From: a bacterium
GTDB lineage: Bacteria > Electryoneota > JAOADG01
Assembly (NCBI GenBank): GCA_026417415.1
Contig: JAOADG010000008.1
Coordinates: forward strand, 186,001-250,000
DNA: 64,000 nt
Direction: 5' to 3'
The position numbers and the translations under genes were made by a program. The stretch's first letter is position 1; each line of letters starts with the position of its first letter. Positions 1 through 9,126 of the stretch are shown here, one piece after another. Under the pieces are notes generated by a model, which did not search any database, had not been told where the DNA came from, and saw only the letters and a list, made by a program, of their open reading frames with translations.

Positions 1-1
1 G

Positions 2-736
2 TTTGATGATGTGTTACTAGGATTAAAAGATAAGTTTTCACAATACAATGTAATAGTGGCTGGAGGAAACTTTACCCAATGTGAAAAAATTATTCTTGAT
101 ATTTTATTGATGGGTACTGCCAATCCAAAGAATCTGCTGTATCGTAGTGGCGCGTGTGTAAATGATGAAATTTACATTACAGGGTACAATGGAATTTCAA
201 AATTGGGCTTTCAATTATCAAGCTACTTAGAAGTTCTACCACAAGAACTCAAGGAAATTACGATAACGCATTTTGAACCCAAACCGTTAGTAGAATTCGG
301 AAAAGAATTAGCAAACTACTCTGAAATACATTCTTGTATTGATTGTAGTGATGGTTTAGTATCCGATGTTATTCACATTTGCGAACAAAGCCAAGTAGGA
401 TGCATTCTAATCCAAGATTTTTTACCATATTCACCATGGCTTGACCGTGGTATTCAATTCTTAAAACAACACACATCGCTGTACGAAAATCCATTTGATT
501 ATATATTATATGGAGGTGAAGATTACAATTTAATCTTCACAGCAGATCCTTCTTTTCATTCAAAGAAATCGTTTTTAGAGAACAAATTCAATTTGAAAAT
601 CACACGAATAGGAAAAATTACTGAGGAAGTAGGTAAATACTGGCTTCACAATAGTTATGGCGTAAATGAACCGTTAACTCGTAAAGGATGGGATCATTTT
701 CTACCAGATACTGAAAACAAGACAATTTGCGAATGA
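2..736 (+). CDS. thiL: Thiamine-monophosphate kinase, 3' part (5' end outside window)
   Basis: The reading frame is open to the left edge, so only the C-terminal 244 residues are present. ThiL phosphorylates thiamine monophosphate to thiamine diphosphate in the cytoplasm. Visible family marks are a glycine-rich segment VAGGNFTQ (matching the ALVGGDTT region of the family), the IDCSDGLVSDV segment matching the family's ISDGL motif, and LYGGEDYNLIFT near the C terminus, matching the family's YGGEDYEL motif. The first in-frame start-like codon, GTG at 11, is not a credible start because the family's N-terminal ATP-binding part would be missing. Identification is from these motifs and their order. 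Confidence 0.9.
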   Translation, partial: FDDVLLGLKDKFSQYNVIVAGGNFTQCEKIILDILLMGTANPKNLLYRSGACVNDEIYITGYNGISKLGFQLSSYLEVLPQELKEITITHFEPKPLVEFGKELANYSEIHSCIDCSDGLVSDVIHICEQSQVGCILIQDFLPYSPWLDRGIQFLKQHTSLYENPFDYILYGGEDYNLIFTADPSFHSKKSFLENKFNLKITRIGKITEEVGKYWLHNSYGVNEPLTRKGWDHFLPDTENKTICE

Positions 737-811
737 CAACTTTCTTTCTTAGGTTAAGAATCTTCAAGTATTCTACAATTTACTCCCACATTAACTACGT
801 AGGAAATACAC

Positions 812-2128
812 ATGCGGTGGCTTGATTCATACAATCGCAAGAAAATGAGTGCTGAGGAAGCAGTACGTCTTATAGAAAGCAATGATCGAGTATATGTTCA
901 CCCGGGTTGTGCTGTACCAGAATTGTTGGTCAATGCAATGGTACAACGTGCTAACGAATTAATGAATGTAGAAGTGATCCATATCTTGAATATGGGTCAA
1001 GCACGTTATGCGTTACCTGAAATGGAGGGACATTTTCGTCACAATGCTCTTTTTATTGGTGGAAATGTGCGCCAAGCGGTTAATGAAGGACGTGCAGATT
1101 TTACTCCCATTTTTTTATCAGAAATTCCCAGTTTATTCAGAAATGGAAGATTACCGATTGATGTTGCATTAGTTCATTTATCACCACCAGATGAACATGG
1201 TTTTTGTTCTTTTGGATTAGGTGTTGAAACTACCAAAGCAGCTGCTGAAAATGCAAAAATAGTGATTGCACAAATTAATCCTCAAATGCCGAGAGCATTA
1301 GGGGATTGTTTCATTCATATCAACAAACTCACTGCAATTGTAGAAGCTGATGTACCCTTGTTTGAACTGCCTCAATTTGAACCTAATGTAACCAATCCCG
1401 AATATATAGTGGCCCAAAAAATAGGTGAGCACATTGCAGAATTGATTGAAGACGGTTCAACCTTACAAATGGGCATAGGAATGATACCAGATGCGGTATT
1501 AAATTTTTTAGTTCACAAACGTGATTTAGGAATACATACAGAAATGTTTTCGGATGGAGTTGTGGAGTTGGTAGAAAAAGGGATTATTAATAATGAGAAA
1601 AAAACTTTACATCGTGGAAAGATTGTAGCAAGTTTTGTGCTAGGTAGTAAAAAAACCTACAATTTTTTAGACAACAATCCTTTATGTGAATTTCATCCAT
1701 CTGATTATGTGAACGATGTGTTTGTGATAGCGCAAAACGAAAAAATGGTTGCGATCAATTCAGCCGTAGAAGTAGATTTAACTGGACAAGTTTGTTCCGA
1801 TAGTATTGGATTTCGTTTGTACAGCGGATTTGGTGGCCAACTTGATTTTATACGAGGTGCATCAAGATCTAAAGGTGGAAAACCCATCATTGCATTGCCA
1901 AGTACCACTGCCGATGGAAAAATTTCAAGAATTTGTGCACATCTAAAAATCGGGGCAGGAGTAGTTACTACTCGAGCGGATGTACATTACGTAGTTACGG
2001 AATATGGTTATGCAGATTTGTATGGAAAGTGTATCCGTGAACGTGCAAAAGCGTTGATAAATATCGCACATCCAAATTATCGTGAGGAACTTGAGAAATT
2101 TGCATGGGAACGTCATTGGATAAAGTAA
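812..2128 (+). CDS. Acetyl-CoA hydrolase/4-hydroxybutyrate CoA-transferase family protein
   Basis: This 438-residue protein belongs to the class I CoA-transferase family that includes 4-hydroxybutyrate CoA-transferase, acetate:succinate CoA-transferase and acetyl-CoA hydrolase. It would move CoA between carboxylic acids through a glutamyl-CoA thioester. The likely catalytic residue is E244 in HTEMFSDG, the position and context expected for this family. Other marks are HLSPPDEHG near residue 128 and the glycine-rich QMGIGMIPDA near 220. AGGA precedes the ATG by a normal distance. The exact donor and acceptor cannot be read from the sequence. The window's other acyl-CoA enzymes make a short-chain acyl-CoA partner plausible, but that is inference. 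Confidence 0.88.
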   Translation: MRWLDSYNRKKMSAEEAVRLIESNDRVYVHPGCAVPELLVNAMVQRANELMNVEVIHILNMGQARYALPEMEGHFRHNALFIGGNVRQAVNEGRADFTPIFLSEIPSLFRNGRLPIDVALVHLSPPDEHGFCSFGLGVETTKAAAENAKIVIAQINPQMPRALGDCFIHINKLTAIVEADVPLFELPQFEPNVTNPEYIVAQKIGEHIAELIEDGSTLQMGIGMIPDAVLNFLVHKRDLGIHTEMFSDGVVELVEKGIINNEKKTLHRGKIVASFVLGSKKTYNFLDNNPLCEFHPSDYVNDVFVIAQNEKMVAINSAVEVDLTGQVCSDSIGFRLYSGFGGQLDFIRGASRSKGGKPIIALPSTTADGKISRICAHLKIGAGVVTTRADVHYVVTEYGYADLYGKCIRERAKALINIAHPNYREELEKFAWERHWIK

Positions 2129-2145
2129 GAGTGAATGAGTAAATT

Positions 2146-2565
2146 ATGCCACATTGCTTACACTGCTTGACTGAATTTGTAGAAGGTGTAGAATGGTGTA
2201 GTGATTGTGGAAGACCGTTATCAGCAGGTCCTTTGCCAGAAATAAAAGAACCTCCTATTTCTGATGAAAAGTTCATTCTATTTCATACCTGTAGTAGCGA
2301 TTTAGATGCAGAACTTTTAAAACAATTACTAGAGCAAAATCACATTCCTGTTTTAAGAAAAGGGCGATTGCGCGGTAGTTACAGCGGAATGGGTACTGCT
2401 TACAACCTACCCGGTGAAGATGTCTATTTATTTGTACCCGAATCAAAATTGCCGAAAGCAAATAAAATTTTACATGAACGGTTAGCTGCAGGATTGAGGT
2501 TGAAACAAGGGTCAAAAAAAACAAAACTGAGAATTGTGCGTCTTAGACGTAAAAAGAAATTTTAA
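2146..2565 (+). CDS. Zinc-ribbon protein with DUF2007-like domain
   Basis: A 139-residue soluble protein. The N terminus has a four-cysteine zinc ribbon (C4, C7, C18, C21; CxxC-x10-CxxC). The middle, about residues 45-110, resembles the small DUF2007-type ferredoxin-fold domain: it begins FHTCSSDLDAELLKQLLEQNHIP, read in two parts as a strand then a helix, and ends EDVYLFVPESKLPKANKIL. The C terminus is very basic (KKTKLRIVRLRRKKK). It lies 17 bp after the CoA-transferase and overlaps the convergent GH13 gene by 4 bp. The function is unknown; the family has been called putative signal transducing, without firm proof. Confidence 0.7.
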   Translation: MPHCLHCLTEFVEGVEWCSDCGRPLSAGPLPEIKEPPISDEKFILFHTCSSDLDAELLKQLLEQNHIPVLRKGRLRGSYSGMGTAYNLPGEDVYLFVPESKLPKANKILHERLAAGLRLKQGSKKTKLRIVRLRRKKKF

Positions 2566-4058
2566 CCCCGAGGAAGAATTTCTACTTCAAACCAATGAAA
2601 ATCGTTTCCTGTAAGACGTACGAACAATCCAATAGTATTCACTTCATTACCATCTCGTTCATAAATCTCACCAGTTCGTAAATCAGTAAACCGAACCATA
2701 CGGTCAGCGATTCCCGAAAGGTGAAGGGGAATTCGTGCCATGGATACATCCTTAGAAATGTTTCCAATCCAAACAATGGTTTTATTTTCGCTTATCCAAA
2801 GGATAGGAATGATCCACTGATGCGAGGATTCAAAGTCAGATACAGGCCGAACATCAAGAACTATTTTCGTTGCAGTATGATGGGGAAGTGTAGAGTATAT
2901 TTCAAGGATTCTCTGAAGTCGTTGAACCAAATCTAAATCTAAAGTTTCTTTTGGTCTTCGGGTTAGTTGAATGGGAAGTTTTACTTTAGAACCCAATTCT
3001 TGACCATCGTTCCAAAGGACACCACCAGGTTGCATGAAAAGCAATGAGGTAGCAACTTCCAATGATTCTTTAGGGAGTTGCTCAGCTATCCTAGGTTCAT
3101 CATGATTTTCAAGAAAGCGTAAATATCGTTGACCCCATAAACGTTTATCAAACAAGGTTGTTCTTAATTCATTCCCATTTCTTTGAATTACACGTGTAGT
3201 AAATTCTTTGTCATAAACCCAATCAAAACCCAATTCAATGAGTTTGTTTTCTAATCCCCAATATGCTTCTGCAATCCATAAAAAAGATGGTCTTACGCGA
3301 TGAACTTGATCGATTGCGCTGCTCCAGAATTCATTCGTAATGGTTTCACCGTCCCAATCGCCCCAAGTTTTGCGAAAGATAGAGTTTAGAATTAGCATCG
3401 CCATATCGCAACGCACACCATCACAAAACTCAGAAATTTCAAAAAGCACGTTTATCATTGCTTTTCGGGTTTCCGACTTACGATAATCTAACTGTGCCGT
3501 ATCCGTCCAACTTGGAAAATATGGATCCTTTCCATGAGCAATCCAACATTTTCCAAATGTAGTTGCTGTACCAAACCAACCTAAAGGTGGTTCTTCGTCA
3601 GGGTTAACGTTACTACGCATTACAAATCGCTGAGGAGACGAATATACCCAAGGATGGTCAACAGCAAGATGATTGGGGACAAAATCTAGTATCAAACCCA
3701 CACCACGATCAGACAATCGTTTACGAAAACGATAAAAAGCTTGCTTAGAACCTAAACTACGTGATGGTTCGTAACTAAAAATGGCATAAGGAGAACCATA
3801 AACATCTTTTTCAGTCCAATCTGGAAGGGCTGTATTGAATTCCTTTTGTAAAAATGGATGTTGTAAGGCGATGGTTTTGCTTTGGAGTGATCGGCGCCAA
3901 GCGCCCATTGCCCAGATATGAGTAAAGGGTTTCTGGCACCAATAATCCAGTACTTCATCCGGGATGTAATCCAGAGACGGTTGTTTTCCTGAGGGTGGAG
4001 GAAAACGCAATACTGCTTCTAATAAATGGATTTCTCGAACGATAATTCTTGGTTTCAT
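2562..4058 (-). CDS. GH13 alpha-amylase family glycoside hydrolase
   Basis: A 498-residue (beta/alpha)8-barrel enzyme of the alpha-amylase superfamily. All four conserved regions are present: DFVPNH at 125-130 (region I), GVRCDMAM with nucleophile D218 (region II), WIAEAYW with acid/base E264 (region III) and ENHDEPR with D320 (region IV). It should hydrolyse or rearrange alpha-glucans. No signal peptide is visible, so it probably acts in the cytoplasm, perhaps on the same storage glucan as the phosphorylase at 17996. The ATG lies 1 nt after the stop of the upstream lipoprotein gene, which suggests translational coupling. Precise substrate is not deducible. Confidence 0.88.
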   Translation of the reverse strand: MKPRIIVREIHLLEAVLRFPPPSGKQPSLDYIPDEVLDYWCQKPFTHIWAMGAWRRSLQSKTIALQHPFLQKEFNTALPDWTEKDVYGSPYAIFSYEPSRSLGSKQAFYRFRKRLSDRGVGLILDFVPNHLAVDHPWVYSSPQRFVMRSNVNPDEEPPLGWFGTATTFGKCWIAHGKDPYFPSWTDTAQLDYRKSETRKAMINVLFEISEFCDGVRCDMAMLILNSIFRKTWGDWDGETITNEFWSSAIDQVHRVRPSFLWIAEAYWGLENKLIELGFDWVYDKEFTTRVIQRNGNELRTTLFDKRLWGQRYLRFLENHDEPRIAEQLPKESLEVATSLLFMQPGGVLWNDGQELGSKVKLPIQLTRRPKETLDLDLVQRLQRILEIYSTLPHHTATKIVLDVRPVSDFESSHQWIIPILWISENKTIVWIGNISKDVSMARIPLHLSGIADRMVRFTDLRTGEIYERDGNEVNTIGLFVRLTGNDFHWFEVEILPRG

Positions 4059-4059
4059 C

Positions 4060-4893
4060 TTACCGCATGTAAGGGTAGAAAAAAGTTGTATCCGATTTCA
4101 TCAATTGCCGTAAAGGTAAAAGATCCATCTCACTGCAAGATACAAATCTTTCAACAAAGTAAGGAGAGGTGTGCTTAGAAGGCAAATTAAAAATGGCTGT
4201 AGCAATTTTTTGTCTTTCTTTAAAAGAAAGATTTTTTTGAATGATTGTAATCCATTTAGGAAATTTTTGTGAAACCCATTGTACCTTATTGAGTAAGGTT
4301 GTATCCAATTTTGATGAATATTGACATAAATAAAAAACAGAATCATTTTCGTTGTTAATTTCCGAATAGTTACACGCTTTACTATACTGATACTGGATGG
4401 GAAGATTTCGTATCCCATCTAAATTCCGAATGGTCTTTTGGAAAAAGAATAGAATAGTATCTTTCGGAATCATCACATTAAAAAGTTTTCCTGCAAATCG
4501 TTGAAATAATGGTATAGAATGATTGCTATGACCGAGAATTGCGAACTGGTAAAAGTTATCCTCGTCGTGTTGTGTGGGTAAAGAAATTGGAATTAGAAAT
4601 GGCACATATTGTATTGTATCAAAATCATATTGTAAAAATTGTACAGTGGGCAACAAGATTAAATGCGCAGAATCCGATTGGAATAACAGTGCAGTTTGAA
4701 CTTCTGAAAAGCGTTGTATTGAAATTTTAGCGCCCAATTCATTGTCTAAATGGGAAGCGATGCGTGTAGAATCTTCTAATGAAAGTGGAAATTGAGTGGA
4801 TATGTACCAACGTATAGGACGCTCTTGAACCTTCGTGCAACTCCAAAACCATAATAGATTGCAGATCAATGATATAACCAGAACCAATTTCAT
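4060..4893 (-). CDS. Putative lipoprotein, PhnD/solute-binding-like
   Basis: 277 residues. The N terminus is a hydrophobic signal followed by a cysteine (LLWFWSC at 14-20), an imperfect lipobox, so it is probably a lipoprotein. The remainder has the feel of a PhnD/phosphonate-type periplasmic binding protein: an early segment on opposing strands (IRWYISTQFPLS), then AHLILLPTVQFLQYD and FAILGHSNHSIP. That assignment rests on general pattern only and is weak. It is the first gene of a two-gene unit with the GH13 enzyme, with a 1-nt gap, and no permease or ATPase is nearby. It may instead be an orphan envelope protein. Confidence 0.5.
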   Translation of the reverse strand: MKLVLVISLICNLLWFWSCTKVQERPIRWYISTQFPLSLEDSTRIASHLDNELGAKISIQRFSEVQTALLFQSDSAHLILLPTVQFLQYDFDTIQYVPFLIPISLPTQHDEDNFYQFAILGHSNHSIPLFQRFAGKLFNVMIPKDTILFFFQKTIRNLDGIRNLPIQYQYSKACNYSEINNENDSVFYLCQYSSKLDTTLLNKVQWVSQKFPKWITIIQKNLSFKERQKIATAIFNLPSKHTSPYFVERFVSCSEMDLLPLRQLMKSDTTFFYPYMR

Positions 4894-5087
4894 AGAAATG
4901 AAGGATATGCTTGGTAAAGTAATAATTGAATAGGTTGGTAAAATAAAAATTCTTGGAATAAATTCTCTTTACAATTCATTTTGATATTTTATTTATACAA
5001 AAATTGTGTTAGTTCAAACATAGTCAACATTCATTGAATCATAGCGCACTTTAACACAATCAATCATTCTCTATTTACAACCTGTCA

Positions 5088-5159
5088 ATAAAATCCATTT
5101 TCAGGATTTTATCCAATCGTTTTGAAAAATGGTAAAGATAAGGAAAAGATACTTATCTT
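5088..5159 (+). promoter_or_regulatory. Two leader hairpins upstream of the methyltransferase gene, second one ending at the start codon
   Basis: A 9-bp inverted repeat (5088-5096 with 5104-5112, 7-nt loop) is followed by an 8-bp perfect inverted repeat, AAGATAAG at 5135-5142 with CTTATCTT at 5152-5159, whose right arm touches the ATG at 5160. The Shine-Dalgarno-like AAGGAAAAG (5140-5148) lies across the stem edge and the 9-nt loop. The arrangement could gate translation. No regulatory class was recognised. Confidence 0.35.
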
Positions 5160-5882
5160 ATGAAAAAAATGAAAAGATTTCTTAAAAAGTTTTTACCCCA
5201 ATGGGTTCATTATTGGTACAATCGTTTAGTATCACGACAAATCATCAAAAAGCGAAATCCAAGATGGTTCGAGATTGATTGGAAAAAACGTGCAAAAACC
5301 GCTACCTATGAAGAATGGCTACGAGTGTATGATACTTCTTGGGAACATTGGACTCAACCGGACTTGTCTGAACTGGATATTGAGAAAATTCGGCAACATT
5401 TGAATGAAGAGGGTTCAATACTTGATGTTGGGTGTGGGGATGGATACTTATTATCTTTTCTTTGGAACGGAAAACGAAAATTGTATGGGATTGATCTTTC
5501 TAAAAAAGCCATTGAATTGGCAAAACAACGATTGAAAGATCAAGCAGAATTGTTAGTAGGAACCATCCAAGCTTTACCCTTTCAGGATAATGCATTTGAA
5601 TACGTAGTGTGTACACATACTTTAGAGCATGTAAACGATTTGAAAAGTGCTTGTGAGGAGTTAAAACGAGTCACGAAAAAAAAGTTAATGGTATTAGTAC
5701 CGGTTCAAGAATTTTTGCCCTATACAGAAGATTATCATTTGCAATTTTTTACAAATGAAAATGATCTTTTAGTACATTTTGCAGGACCCAAAACCGTTGT
5801 AACAAGATACACAGTACCAGACGGGCTTTGTGCCTATCAAGGAGATGTATTTCTATTGGTTTGGGAAAAGCAATCGGTTTAG
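5160..5882 (+). CDS. Class I SAM-dependent methyltransferase
   Basis: 240 residues. A basic, amphipathic N-terminal region (about 1-50, rich in Lys/Arg/Trp) precedes a Rossmann methyltransferase domain. Motif I is ILDVGCGDGYLLSF, followed by LYGIDLSKKAIELA (acidic residue binding the SAM ribose) and the later segment FEYVVCTHTLEHVND typical of the Methyltransf_11 group. The substrate is unknown; such enzymes methylate small molecules, lipids or proteins. It overlaps the convergent HIT gene by 4 bp at the stop codons. Its leader carries the hairpins listed separately. Confidence 0.8.
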   Translation: MKKMKRFLKKFLPQWVHYWYNRLVSRQIIKKRNPRWFEIDWKKRAKTATYEEWLRVYDTSWEHWTQPDLSELDIEKIRQHLNEEGSILDVGCGDGYLLSFLWNGKRKLYGIDLSKKAIELAKQRLKDQAELLVGTIQALPFQDNAFEYVVCTHTLEHVNDLKSACEELKRVTKKKLMVLVPVQEFLPYTEDYHLQFFTNENDLLVHFAGPKTVVTRYTVPDGLCAYQGDVFLLVWEKQSV

Positions 5883-6214
5883 CCGGGCGGCCAACTAAAC
5901 GTTCTACCTGCCAAGATATGGAAATGCAAGTGAAAAACGCTTTGACCTGCGTTCCTTCCAGTATTGGCTACAATTCTATAGTCACCAATAGAATGTTCTT
6001 TGGCTAATTTGGAGATCTGTAACAACAGTTTACCTATTATTTCCGAGTCATCTTCATTTAATTCTGCAATAGATGCAATATGCTTATTCGGTACAATTAA
6101 CCAATGGATAGGAGCTTTAGGGTCAATATCTTGAAAAACATGTACATACGAATCTTCATAGATTGTTTTAGAAGGGATTTCTCCTTTGACAATCTTACAA
6201 AAAATGCATTCCAT
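5879..6214 (-). CDS. HIT family nucleotide-binding hydrolase
   Basis: A histidine-triad protein of 111 residues, the usual size of the HINT branch. It starts MECIFCKIVKGEIP and carries the catalytic triad FHLHFHIL near the C terminus, preceded by NTGRNAGQSV. Members hydrolyse purine nucleoside phosphoramidates or related nucleotidyl conjugates. I chose the ATG at 6214 because GGAGAGG sits just upstream and the protein then begins exactly where the family does; a longer frame opens at 6283 but adds 23 unrelated residues. The two early cysteines (CxxC) with the later histidines are common zinc ligands in this branch. Confidence 0.9.
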   Translation of the reverse strand: MECIFCKIVKGEIPSKTIYEDSYVHVFQDIDPKAPIHWLIVPNKHIASIAELNEDDSEIIGKLLLQISKLAKEHSIGDYRIVANTGRNAGQSVFHLHFHILAGRTFSWPPG

Positions 6215-6329
6215 AACCTCTCCTTTTGGCAAAATGAAAGAAACAAAAGAAAGATACATCATTTTTGGTAGAGATACACTCATTTTTGTAGTTTAAGAAA
6301 AAGAATTCTTTGATGGAGTACACACAACC

Positions 6330-7547
6330 ATGATTATCCCCTCTATACGTTCAGAAAGCATCATTTACGCGGTTCGAGATGTGACATTGATTGCGGAAAA
6401 TGCTGCAAAGCGAGGAAAAAAACTCTATTATTTAAATATCGGTGATCCAAATCAGTATGATTTTGACACACCTGAACATTTGAAGTCCGCTGTGATTGAA
6501 GCATTAAAAGTCAATCATCACAATGGATATTCACATAGTTCTGGAATCCAAGTAGCCCGAGAGGCAATACGAAGGGAAGCAGAAGAAAGAAAAAAGATTA
6601 GAAACATTCAAGAAATTTTTATTACAACCGGTGCATCGGAGGCAATAGAGATTTGTATTGCTGCATTATGCAATGCAGGCGATAATGTTTTGTGCCCTAC
6701 ACCAGGTTATCCACTTTATTCAGCAGTTTTGGGAAAATACAATATCGAATACAGACCCTACTATTTAGTTGAAGAAGAAGAATGGGCACCATCTGCAGAG
6801 GAAATTTCCAAATTAATCGACAAAAACACTAAAGCAATTGTATTGATTAACCCTAATAATCCAACCGGAGCGCTGTATTCAATTCCTACTTTAGAAAAGC
6901 TGGTCGAAATGGCATTACGAAACAATATCGTAGTATTGTCTGATGAAATTTATGATAAACTATTGATGGATAATTTGAAACACACAAGCATTGCAGGACT
7001 TTCGTCCGAATTACCTTGTGTTACCTTTGGTGGTATTTCAAAAAATTATTTAGCACCGGGTTGGAGAATCGGTTGGGGTGTAGTTAGTGGACCCCATGAA
7101 AAGACGAAATTATATGTTGAAGCTATCAATAAATTTCTACGTGCTCGCTTATGTGCGAACCACCCTATGCAATTTGCAATTCCTGCTGCTTTGGATGGAG
7201 ATCATTCATTCTTAAAAGATGTAATCCAAAGATTACAAAAACGAAGAGATTTAAGCATTCAAAAATTATCCGCAATCCCTGGAATAAGCGTCGTCAAACC
7301 CACAGGTGCATTTTATAGTTTTCCTAAATTGCAGATTGAGGGAGAAGATGAAGATTGGGTGAAAGGTTTAATCCAATCTACAGGTGTTGTTGTAGTACAT
7401 GGAAGTGGGTTTGGAGAACGAGAAGGAACCAAGCATTTTCGCTTTGTCTTTTTACCTGATGAAGAAACTTTGAACCTTGCATTTGAACTTATTGAGCAAT
7501 ATCAGCGTCTATGGCTAAGTGGAAAGAGGGACTTTTCAAACGAGTAA
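6330..7547 (+). CDS. PLP-dependent class I aminotransferase (alanine aminotransferase-like)
   Basis: 405 residues, the same length as the AlaA type of alanine aminotransferase. Fold-type I PLP enzyme marks are NPNNPTGAL, VVLSDEIYDKLL (Asp and Tyr contacting PLP) and GGISKNYLAPGWRIGW, whose Lys forms the Schiff base and whose Arg follows. It should transfer amino groups between an amino acid, probably alanine or aspartate, and 2-oxoglutarate or pyruvate. It opens a long same-strand run of housekeeping genes (6330-15840). Substrate preference within the family is not certain. Confidence 0.88.
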   Translation: MIIPSIRSESIIYAVRDVTLIAENAAKRGKKLYYLNIGDPNQYDFDTPEHLKSAVIEALKVNHHNGYSHSSGIQVAREAIRREAEERKKIRNIQEIFITTGASEAIEICIAALCNAGDNVLCPTPGYPLYSAVLGKYNIEYRPYYLVEEEEWAPSAEEISKLIDKNTKAIVLINPNNPTGALYSIPTLEKLVEMALRNNIVVLSDEIYDKLLMDNLKHTSIAGLSSELPCVTFGGISKNYLAPGWRIGWGVVSGPHEKTKLYVEAINKFLRARLCANHPMQFAIPAALDGDHSFLKDVIQRLQKRRDLSIQKLSAIPGISVVKPTGAFYSFPKLQIEGEDEDWVKGLIQSTGVVVVHGSGFGEREGTKHFRFVFLPDEETLNLAFELIEQYQRLWLSGKRDFSNE

Positions 7548-7576
7548 TATCAGCGTAACACTTTGTACCGATTGAT

Positions 7577-8434
7577 ATGAGTGAATTTATGAAAAAAAAT
7601 CCCAAATTAGGCAATTTATCTTCACCTCCATCACTTCCTTATGAATTTGTTGCAAAATTATTGTCAGAATTTATCTATAAAGAAATCACTCGTACAGGTT
7701 ATCAACGAGGGGTTATTGGATTAAGTGGTGGTTTAGATAGTTCAGTAGTGGCAGCATTAATGGTAAACGCTTTAGGGCCACAAAATTGTTTAGGTCTTAT
7801 CTTACCCTATCGTACTTCATCCGCTCAAAGCGAAGCAGATGCGATGCAAGTGGCACAACAGTTACAACTTCCCACAAGAAAAATAGACATTACTCCGATT
7901 GCAGATGCATACGATATTGAGACACATTCAAAATTGCGAAAAGGAAATTTTTGTGCACGAATCCGAATGGCTCTCTTGTTTGATATAGCGATGGAAACTC
8001 ATGCCTTAGTGGTGGGAACGTCCAACAAAACTGAGATATTATTGGGTTATTCCACATGGTTTGGAGATAGCGCTTGGTCTTTAGCTCCGATTGGTGATTT
8101 GTATAAAAAGCAAGTCATTGAGTTAGCGCAATATCTTAATTTACCACCGTTCGTATGGGAAAAACCACCCACTGCAGATTTATGGGAAGGACAAACTGAT
8201 GAAGGCGAATTGGGTTTCTTATACGAGGAGGCAGACACGTATCTTTACCATCGTGTAGATTTAAGAAAATCCATCCATGAAATTGTATCCAACGGTTTTT
8301 CTGAAGAATTGGCAAATCGTATTGAGTTAAAAATTCATAGAAATCATTACAAACGAGTGTTTCCACCGATTGCCAAAATTCAAGCACGGACGGTTGGGAT
8401 AGATTATCTATATGCCCGCGATTTTAGAACCTAA
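7577..8434 (+). CDS. nadE: NAD(+) synthetase, ammonia-dependent type
   Basis: 285 residues. NadE amidates deamido-NAD(+) to NAD(+) with ATP. The N-type ATP-pyrophosphatase loop is GLSGGLDSSVV, followed by GTSNKTEILLGY and IGDLYKKQV, then PPTADLWEGQTDEGELGF, all characteristic. There is no nitrilase-type glutaminase domain, so ammonia is the expected nitrogen donor. The start at 7577 lacks a clear Shine-Dalgarno site; ATG at 7589 is an alternative. The 3' end overlaps rsmI by 23 bp. Confidence 0.93.
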   Translation: MSEFMKKNPKLGNLSSPPSLPYEFVAKLLSEFIYKEITRTGYQRGVIGLSGGLDSSVVAALMVNALGPQNCLGLILPYRTSSAQSEADAMQVAQQLQLPTRKIDITPIADAYDIETHSKLRKGNFCARIRMALLFDIAMETHALVVGTSNKTEILLGYSTWFGDSAWSLAPIGDLYKKQVIELAQYLNLPPFVWEKPPTADLWEGQTDEGELGFLYEEADTYLYHRVDLRKSIHEIVSNGFSEELANRIELKIHRNHYKRVFPPIAKIQARTVGIDYLYARDFRT

Positions 8435-9122
8435 ATCTGAAGATTCAGGAAAATTAATCTTGGTTCCTACTCCGATTGGCAACTTGGATGATATTACCCT
8501 ACGTGCCATAAACGTGTTAAAAAAAGTAGATTGGATTGTTTGTGAAGATACCAATCATTCCAAAAAATTGCTTGCTCATTTTCAAATCTCAAAACCATTA
8601 CTTCAATATCACGAACAAGGAAATTATTTGAAAAAACTTCAACAAATTGTACAACGATTGCATCAAGGAAGTACTATTGCATTAATAACTAGTGCAGGTA
8701 CACCAAGTATAAGCGATCCGGGTTATGCGTTGATACGTGAATGCATCAATCAAAAAATAGATGTGGAATGTTTACCCGGTCCTACCGCTTTGATACCAGC
8801 ATTGGTAGTTAGTGGGTTACCAACCAATCGTTTTGTGTTTGAGGGTTTTTTATCACCATCCAAAAGAAAAAAGAGGTTGCTAGAAATTGCACAGGAGTTC
8901 CGTACCACCATTATTTACGAATCACCGTTAAGAATTCACCGTTTGTTGAATGAATTGATACAACTCGGATTATCTTCGCGAAAAGGTTGTATTATTCGGG
9001 AATTGACAAAACGTTTTGAAGAAATTCTTCGTGGCTCTCTTTTAGAACTTCTTGAACAAATTCAGTCAAGAGAGCTCAAAGGCGAGTTGATTGTGATTAT
9101 AGAAGGCAAAGAGAAGGAATAA
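8412..9122 (+). CDS. rsmI: 16S rRNA (cytidine(1402)-2'-O)-methyltransferase
   Basis: 236 residues of the tetrapyrrole-methylase fold. RsmI methylates the 2'-O of C1402 in the decoding centre of 16S rRNA. Signature segments are LVPTPIGNLDDITLRA, CEDTNHSKKLL, TSAGTPSISDPGY, CLPGPTALIPALVVSGL and the late TIIYESPLRIHRLL. The ATG at 8412 lies inside the end of nadE, so translation is probably coupled. The protein is slightly shorter than the E. coli enzyme because the C-terminal extension is missing, as in many members. Confidence 0.92.
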   Translation: MPAILEPKSEDSGKLILVPTPIGNLDDITLRAINVLKKVDWIVCEDTNHSKKLLAHFQISKPLLQYHEQGNYLKKLQQIVQRLHQGSTIALITSAGTPSISDPGYALIRECINQKIDVECLPGPTALIPALVVSGLPTNRFVFEGFLSPSKRKKRLLEIAQEFRTTIIYESPLRIHRLLNELIQLGLSSRKGCIIRELTKRFEEILRGSLLELLEQIQSRELKGELIVIIEGKEKE

Positions 9123-9126
9123 ATTT

